This document shows positions 59,141-64,000 of a DNA stretch of 64,000 nt, in pieces. The translations under genes were made by a program, and so were the position numbers. The notes under the pieces were generated by a model. It ran no database searches. It was not told the DNA's origin and worked only from the letters and a program-made list of their open reading frames with translations. Source of the stretch: SBAX01 sp964646605 (GTDB taxonomy: Bacteria; Planctomycetota; Phycisphaerae; UBA1845); contig CAZYEX010000022.1 of NCBI GenBank assembly GCA_964646605.1, positions 11,494-75,493 of the forward strand. Direction: 5' to 3'. Within the stretch, counting starts at the first letter, position 1, and each line of letters opens with the position of its first letter.

Positions 59141-59214
59141 TACCGACGGGCGGGCTCGAACCGCCGACCTCCTGATCCACAGTCAGGCGCTCTAACCAAC
59201 TGAGCTACGTCGGC
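59141..59214 (-). tRNA. tRNA-His (anticodon GTG)
   Basis: Minus-strand cloverleaf of 74 nt. The acceptor stem is GCCGACG/CGTCGGT, U8-A9, the D-arm GCTCAGTTGGTTAGAGC, the anticodon stem CCTGA-CTGTGGA-TCAGG (GTG at 34-36), and the T-arm GGCGGTTCGAGCCCGCC. The 3' CCA is not encoded. The acceptor end is unusual: position -1 is T, 1-72 is a G-U wobble and 73 is A, instead of the usual G-1:C73. Confidence 0.95.
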
Positions 59215-59543
59215 AATGCTCGGAATAGGGTATCGGCCCGAACAGCTCCGGTAAACCGAATCGGCATTGCCATTCTGGCAGCCCGTGGAGTTTACAAGCC
59301 TTCTCGGCCGGATCAACTGCATATGGGTACGCGTCCCGTCAGTGGTAACGATTTTCGGCGAATTTTCGCCCGGCAATCACATCGTGGCGGACAGTCTCGG
59401 CGAGGGGTTTACATTCGCAAAGCAGTAGACCACGGCGGCCGGCCCTTCCCGGCACGGGGTCCCTGGCGGGCGGGGTGGGCGAACTTGTCCGGCTGACGGC
59501 AGGAGGATAGACTTCGGTCTGTCTCGGAGCGGTGGGCAGTGTC
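59215..59543. other. Gene-free stretch
   Basis: About 330 bp between the tRNA-His 5' end and the sigma factor start. No supported ORF, hairpin or repeat was recognised. It presumably contains the promoters of the tRNA and of the sigma gene; none was clear enough to place. Confidence 0.5.
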
Positions 59544-60167
59544 ATGGCGACCTCGTCGAAGGATCCTCTCTCCCGCGCCATCGCCGGCGACAAAGAGGCA
59601 TTGACGCAGCTCCTGCAACAGTACGGCCCCGCGCTGCGCAGGCGGTTTCAAGACGAAATCTCGGCCCGTTGGCAGTCCGTGTTCTCCTTGGACGATCTGA
59701 TTCAGGAGACCTACGTGGACGCCTTCATCCACATCGGAGACTTCGTGCCCCGCGGCGAGGGGTCGTTCGAGGGGTGGCTGACGACGATCGCGAAAAACAA
59801 CCTGCGAAGCGCCGCGGAAATGCTGACTGCGGCCAAGCGCGGCGGAAAGCGACGCCGGATCGAGCTGGGCCGCACGGACGACTCCTACATGGAACTCTAC
59901 GACCTCTTGGGCGGGACGACCTCGACGCCCAGTCGCCACGCGGCCCGCGCCGAGGCACGGGGGGCGTTGGAAAAAGTGCTGCAGCAACTACCCAAGGATC
60001 ATCGTAGCGTCGTCCAGATGTACGACCTCGAGGGTAAGGACGTCGAGGAAGTCGCTAAGGCGTTGCAACGCAGTCCAGGGGCGATCTTCATGCTCCGGGC
60101 GCGAGCCCATCGGGCTTTGCAGCGGCTCCTCGGAGCCGCCTCCAAATATTTTACCGATCCGGGGTGA
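59544..60167 (+). CDS. RNA polymerase sigma factor (planctomycete ECF-like)
   Basis: 207 residues from the ATG at 59544; a GTG at 59532 would add four. Region 2 is LTQLLQQYGPALRRRFQDEI...SVFSLDDLIQETYVDAF, with IGDFVPRGEGSFEGWLTTIAKNNLRSAAEM. Region 4 is LEKVLQQLPKDHRSVVQMYDLEGKDVEEVAKALQRSPGAIFMLRARAHRALQRLLG. The spacing resembles the planctomycete-type ECF groups. No anti-sigma or kinase is adjacent. It is convergent with fliM. Confidence 0.9.
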   Translation: MATSSKDPLSRAIAGDKEALTQLLQQYGPALRRRFQDEISARWQSVFSLDDLIQETYVDAFIHIGDFVPRGEGSFEGWLTTIAKNNLRSAAEMLTAAKRGGKRRRIELGRTDDSYMELYDLLGGTTSTPSRHAARAEARGALEKVLQQLPKDHRSVVQMYDLEGKDVEEVAKALQRSPGAIFMLRARAHRALQRLLGAASKYFTDPG

Positions 60168-60312
60168 GCAACCGGGCTCGGTTCCGCTCTTGATCCTAGC
60201 GTTCCCCCTGTCCCCGGATTCCGGGATCCCGGGATCCCGGTGATCCGGCACACGGTGGAACGCACGGGCGCCACGGGCAGCTTGCTGTCCGTGAGGGCTC
60301 GAGCATGCGGAC

Positions 60313-61320
60313 CTACAGCGGTTCCTCGACTTCTGCCAGACGCGTGATCTTCAAGGCGATGGACTCCTTGTGGCGTCCGAGCTTTCCGGCGAATTTGTTG
60401 CGCCCCTCGACCTGCAAAATGATCTCGGAGTGGACCGGTTTGGCGGTCTGCAGGATATCGCCCGTTTGGAGGGTCATCAGCTCGCCGAGGGTGATGGCCG
60501 TTTCGGCGAGATAGGCGGTAAGGGCCACTTCCGTGGCACCCAGGCCGCGGGCGATGTCGGCGGATTTGTCGTCGGCCGGCGTTCGCCGTTGGTAGGCCAG
60601 CCAGCCCTGCGACAACAACTTGCCCATCACCGGTTCGATGACGTTAAACGGAATGCAAAAACTCATCGTTCCCGCACGACCGCCCATCTTGATCTCGAAA
60701 CCCAGGACCACGACCAATTCGTTGGGGGCGACCATCTGCACCAGATGGGGATTGCTCTCCACCTCGACGATCTTGAAACGGACATCGACCAACTCGACCC
60801 ACGACTCGGTCAGCACCTCGAGCGCTCGGTTGGTGATTCGCCCCACCAGGCGCTGCTCGATCATGGTCAGGGGGCGCTGAGGGATGAACAGGTCGGAACT
60901 CGATCCGCCCAGGAGGCGATCGATGATGGGATAGATAATGAGGGGGCTGATTTCCAGACAAATCTGCCCCTCCAACGGTTCGGCGGTTAATACGTTGAAG
61001 TTCGTCGGGTTGGGAAGCGAGTGGATGAACTCGCTGTAGGTAAGCTGCTCGGCTGTGGCTAGTCGAATCTCGACGATGGTCCGCAGGAACCCGGACAAGA
61101 AGGCCCCGAAGTTGCGTCCAAAGGATTCGTGGATGCCCTCCAAAGCCCGCATCTGCTCCTTGCTGACCCGCTCCGGGCGTTTGAAATCGTACGTGATGAC
61201 CTCGCGGGAGACCTTTCCGGGGCGTGAGGTGACGACCCGCGGCGTGACGGTGTCGATTCCGCCGGTTTCGACGGCCGCCAACAGAGCATCGACTTCGCTT
61301 TGATCCAGTACGTCCGCCAC
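60313..61320 (-). CDS. fliM: Flagellar motor switch protein FliM
   Basis: 335 residues. It opens with VLDQSEVDALLAAVETG, the EIDALL-type CheY-binding motif. The middle domain has YDFKRPERVSKEQMRALEGIHESFGRNFGAFLSGFLR, LEISPLIIYPIIDRLLGG and GGRAGTMSFCIPFNVIEPVMGKL. The C-terminal FliN-like domain has TLGELMTLQTGDILQTAKPVHSEIILQVEGRNKFAGKLG. It forms the C-ring switch complex that reverses rotation. No other flagellar gene is in the window, so it is not in a visible operon here. Confidence 0.96.
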   Translation of the reverse strand: MADVLDQSEVDALLAAVETGGIDTVTPRVVTSRPGKVSREVITYDFKRPERVSKEQMRALEGIHESFGRNFGAFLSGFLRTIVEIRLATAEQLTYSEFIHSLPNPTNFNVLTAEPLEGQICLEISPLIIYPIIDRLLGGSSSDLFIPQRPLTMIEQRLVGRITNRALEVLTESWVELVDVRFKIVEVESNPHLVQMVAPNELVVVLGFEIKMGGRAGTMSFCIPFNVIEPVMGKLLSQGWLAYQRRTPADDKSADIARGLGATEVALTAYLAETAITLGELMTLQTGDILQTAKPVHSEIILQVEGRNKFAGKLGRHKESIALKITRLAEVEEPL

Positions 61321-61638
61321 GGCCGGGGACTCCCTTCAGCGCGCACATCCCACGCTCTCTTCTTATCGGGCCTGCGGCTTGGCCGCCTTTAGACGACGGA
61401 CTTGCCTACCGTGGGAGACGCAGCCCAGCCGCAACACCGGACAACGGCGTACTCGTGGTCTAGAACGCGGACCGCTGAAAAGTCCTAGAAGGAAACGCTC
61501 CGTCGGCTCCAAAACGGGCAAAGAGGTCTTGCGGCCGGGCAGGTAGTGGGCAGTCGGTGACGGGGCCCGCCGCCGAAGAAGCTCTTAACTCATTTTCAAC
61601 CCGCCCCGATCTGCCCAGCTTTGCCCGCCCGCTGAGCG
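61321..61638. other. Gene-free stretch
   Basis: The region between the divergent fliM and lipoprotein genes. No supported ORF. The right end holds the promoter listed separately; the left part presumably contains the fliM promoter, not identified. Confidence 0.5.
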
Positions 61639-61667
61639 TTGACGTTGCCTACCCATTCGAGTAGAAA
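61639..61667 (+). promoter_or_regulatory. Promoter of the Cys-rich lipoprotein gene
   Basis: TTGACG (61639-61644), a 17-bp spacer and TAGAAA (61662-61667), about 57 bp upstream of the start codon. Confidence 0.55.
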
Positions 61668-61723
61668 AGCCGGCACCGAACGGGTCTAGCAAAGCGAAAT
61701 CCCAGTCTAAGGAGCTTGGAGTG

Positions 61724-63352
61724 ATGAACCAGAGACACCTTACGAAGTTGAACACCCTCCTGCTTTTCGTCGGCGCGTCAGGGTTGCTGGCGCTGTTGGC
61801 AGGCTGTCCTACGGTGCCGCCGGAGTGCGCAAGCGATGCCGATTGCGACGATGCCTTGTTCTGTAACGGGGTTGAAAGCTGTGACGATGGGGCTTGTGTT
61901 TCGAGTGGCGATCCGTGTTCGCCCGCTGAAACCTGCGACGAACAAAGCGATGCATGTACGACGGCCCCGTGCGATACGGATGCCGACTGCGATGACGACC
62001 TTTTCTGCAACGGCGCGGAACTGTGCATCGACGGTCGGTGCGAAAGCGCCACTGACGGTTACCCCCTCGGACGATGGGGCGGCACGTGCGTGCTCTCTAG
62101 CGCCGGTACATGTACTGCCGAACTCGTCTACGCGACCCCCACTAGTGGTACCTTAATGACTAGCACCGGTCTTGGTGAGTTCACGCAATCCGGACCGCTC
62201 GTTCCAGGCGGCTCGATAGTCATCACCGTGACTGCACCCGCCTCCTATGTAAGCGAGCACCGCGTCATTGTGTCGCCTAATGGATTCTGCATGAGCGGAC
62301 CGTGGAGTGACAATCAGGGCAACTCAGGAACGGCGGAGAGATGCTGGCTCGAAGGTGTGCTACCGTGTGCTGGCGACGCCTGCAACGAAGAGACAGGTTC
62401 ATGCACGCCACAGCCTGAGTGCACCAACAATGCCGACTGCGACGACACCCTATTCTGCAACGGCGCGGAGACATGCCTCGATGGTCAGTGCCAAGGAGGT
62501 GCTGCCCCCTGTGTCGCCGGCGAGACGTGCGCTGAGGATACGGAATCGTGTCCGCCGCCCGTATGTACGACCAACGCTGATTGTAACGACGCCGATGCCT
62601 GTACAACAGATACCTGTGTAGATAGTACCTGTGCGAATGTGGCCGTGGTCTGTGATGCCGCCCAGACATGCAACGGTTCGACAGGGGTCTGCCAACCCAC
62701 TTGCGCCGTCGATTCAGACTGCGACGACACTCTGTTCTGCAGCGGTGCGGAAACGTGCGTCGATGGTTTTTGTCAAGCAGGCGCTGCCCCGTGTGCCGTC
62801 GGCGAGGCTTGCGACGAGGATGCCCGCGAGTGCACTACGTCCGGTTCGCTTCCTTTCTTCGACGATTTCGAAGGAGGTATTGGAAACTGGTTTGCTGACA
62901 ACGGGATCTGGGAAGTAGGCGTTCCGACGTCTGGGCCGAATAGCGCCCATTCCCCTGAGAATGTGGCAGCCACCGTGTTGGCAGGAGACTATCCCGATGG
63001 GACCAGCAGTCGTTTGGTCAGTCCATCCATCCAACTTCCGGCGATTGTTGCGGGAGGAGAGCTTCACTTGCGGTTCTGGCACTGGTTTACGTTTGCGGGA
63101 GGGGGTAGTTGTTTGGGTTGTTATGGAGATTCGGGGGTGGTGCAGATTCGGGAACAGACGGCTCCGGGACAATGGGGGACGTGGACGAGCCTGAACACTT
63201 TTGCCGGTTCTTCTGGGGTGTATACCAACGCTTTGGTCGATCTTTCGGGCTATGCTGGCACGAAAGTTCAGGTTGGGTTTTTGCTAAGTCAAGGGCCGTG
63301 GGCCGCAGCCGCAGGCTGGTACATTGATGACATCACAATTGACGTTTTCTAG
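61724..63352 (+). CDS. Lipoprotein with Cys-rich repeats and C-terminal jelly-roll-like domain
   Basis: About 542 residues from the ATG at 61724 (GGAG just upstream; GTG at 61721 is an alternative). A lipobox LLALLAGCPT follows the signal helix, so it is probably lipid-anchored. Five copies of a Cys-rich unit C-x3-DC(D/N)D-x-LFC(N/S)GxExCxDGxC..PCxxGExC follow (first pair near residues 35-110, others at about 235-370). Between copies two and three sits an unrelated insert of about 120 residues. The C-terminus (about 375-543), from LPFFDDFEGGIGNWFADNGI to YIDDITIDVF, resembles a MAM/concanavalin-type jelly roll. It is probably an adhesion or binding protein outside the cell. Confidence 0.8.
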   Translation: MNQRHLTKLNTLLLFVGASGLLALLAGCPTVPPECASDADCDDALFCNGVESCDDGACVSSGDPCSPAETCDEQSDACTTAPCDTDADCDDDLFCNGAELCIDGRCESATDGYPLGRWGGTCVLSSAGTCTAELVYATPTSGTLMTSTGLGEFTQSGPLVPGGSIVITVTAPASYVSEHRVIVSPNGFCMSGPWSDNQGNSGTAERCWLEGVLPCAGDACNEETGSCTPQPECTNNADCDDTLFCNGAETCLDGQCQGGAAPCVAGETCAEDTESCPPPVCTTNADCNDADACTTDTCVDSTCANVAVVCDAAQTCNGSTGVCQPTCAVDSDCDDTLFCSGAETCVDGFCQAGAAPCAVGEACDEDARECTTSGSLPFFDDFEGGIGNWFADNGIWEVGVPTSGPNSAHSPENVAATVLAGDYPDGTSSRLVSPSIQLPAIVAGGELHLRFWHWFTFAGGGSCLGCYGDSGVVQIREQTAPGQWGTWTSLNTFAGSSGVYTNALVDLSGYAGTKVQVGFLLSQGPWAAAAGWYIDDITIDVF

Positions 63353-63389
63353 TGTGATACGTCAGGGATTGCCCAGTCGGGAGAAAAAG

Positions 63390-63740
63390 ATGACACCACA
63401 ACGAAGAACCGCCGCCGCGGTATCGGGCTTGGCACTTATTGCCTTGCCCCTTGCCGCCGGTGGATGCGGCACCGCTTTCGAGACGAACCAGCAGGCGTGT
63501 GAGCGACTTTTTGATTACTTTAGGGCCTGCGTGCCGGACGACGGATCCATTCCACCCGGAGTCGATCTCGATGTGCTTGTTGCCTCGACCTGCGCCCTGA
63601 TACCTGAGGATGGCGAATGCGATTTTTCAGCAGTGACGAACTGTATGATAAGGAACACGACCTGCGACACAATCGGACTTGGCGCTCCGCCTGCCGCCTG
63701 CGTAGACCTCGCCGCTGCCTGCGCGCCAGATGCACCTTGA
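63390..63740 (+). CDS. Small Cys-containing lipoprotein
   Basis: 116 residues from the ATG at 63390 (after AGAAAAAG). A signal helix, SGLALIALPLAAGGCGTAF, ends in a lipobox-like LAAGGC. The mature part contains eight Cys (QQACERLFDYFRACVPDDG, STCALIPEDGECDF, NCMIRNTTCD, AACVDLAAACAP) with regular spacing, suggesting a disulfide-stabilised small domain. It lies 38 bp downstream of the Cys-rich lipoprotein and is probably cotranscribed. I know no family. Confidence 0.7.
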   Translation: MTPQRRTAAAVSGLALIALPLAAGGCGTAFETNQQACERLFDYFRACVPDDGSIPPGVDLDVLVASTCALIPEDGECDFSAVTNCMIRNTTCDTIGLGAPPAACVDLAAACAPDAP

Positions 63741-64000
63741 TAGAGGGGCTTCACCTGTCCCTACCGAAAACGCCCGGCAAGTGCGGGGACTTAGAGGTGT
63801 AGTGGTGGCGTTGACTATCGGGGGTCGCGTAGCGTCCGCTTTGCGAACCATCTTTTGTTGTAACTCTTCAGCCGTCTGCAATTCTCGGCCATCGAGAATG
63901 TTAAAATGGGGGATTTGCGCCATCGTTCGAAGCGCGGTATGTCAGCGGCGTGACACGGAGTTCGCTGGCCGATTCGATGGACCTGCTTCTGGCAGCGGCG
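63741..64000. other. Right edge of the window, no confirmed gene
   Basis: No complete gene. A frame from GTG at 63950 (VTRSSLADSMDLLLAAA) runs off the window and might be the start of another CDS, but there is too little to support it. Confidence 0.35.

Overview
The window looks like one piece of a Planctomycetota chromosome, probably from a Phycisphaerae-like lineage. Three things point there. Membrane proteins end in a zinc ribbon of the form CxxCxYDLTGNxSGxCPECG (21.3-22.8 kb). Surface proteins end in an IPTL-CTERM-type sorting tail (8.7 and 46-47 kb). One exported protease carries an aspartate-rich 'DCNDNGVADPCD' segment typical of planctomycete surface proteins. The DNA is GC-rich with normal TGA/TAA/TAG stops. 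There is no rRNA, CRISPR array, IS element or prophage integrase, and only one tRNA. The assignment is inference; no database was searched.

Layout. 0-9.4 kb: nitrogen-PTS EIIA and hibernation factor, a pseudopilin, a YfcE phosphoesterase, a DUF433/DUF5615 pair, aconitase, a Trm112-like protein, a bS18 paralogue, an alpha/beta hydrolase and a sorted surface protein. 9.5-15 kb: cinA and the protein-quality operon tig-clpP-clpP. 15-24 kb: an exported protein with a caspase-like domain, metH, zinc-ribbon membrane proteins and a VKOR-DsbA fusion. 24-32 kb: an alkaline-phosphatase-like enzyme, a GT4 glycosyltransferase fused to DUF2934, a beta-lactamase-fold hydrolase, nrdR, and an SGNH/nadC/HAD-like operon. 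32-38.4 kb: an AhpD-like gene with an in-frame TGA, a sigma factor, a retropepsin-like pair, gmd, a GT2 and nadD. 38.4-41.1 kb: a palindromic-repeat patch, then a strong promoter, a structured ~200-nt leader/ncRNA with a terminator, and two less GC-rich unknown genes. 41.3-47.4 kb: an SpoIIE-type phosphatase, a CHASE2 adenylate cyclase, a decayed toxin locus with an XRE regulator, and a second sorted protein. 47.5-64 kb: a tiny membrane ORF with an in-frame TGA after Cys, an M24 peptidase, an exported metalloprotease, a five-gene operon (GH3, S9 peptidase, M29 aminopeptidase, atypical kinase, unknown), a HAD phosphatase, tRNA-His, a sigma factor, fliM and two secreted lipoproteins.

Most notable points. 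(1) Two candidate selenoprotein genes: an AhpD-family protein whose CxxC reads Cys-Pro-Phe-TGA, and a 56-residue membrane protein with Cys-TGA. Each TGA is followed at 18-22 nt by a perfect hairpin with a GTG or GTA loop, the geometry of a bacterial SECIS. (2) The promoter/structured-RNA/LOTUS-like-protein/unknown-protein cassette at 39.1-41.1 kb, the best candidate here for an undescribed system. (3) Palindromic repeats carried in frame inside the coding regions of acnA and metH. (4) A tRNA-His without the usual G-1:C73 identity pair.
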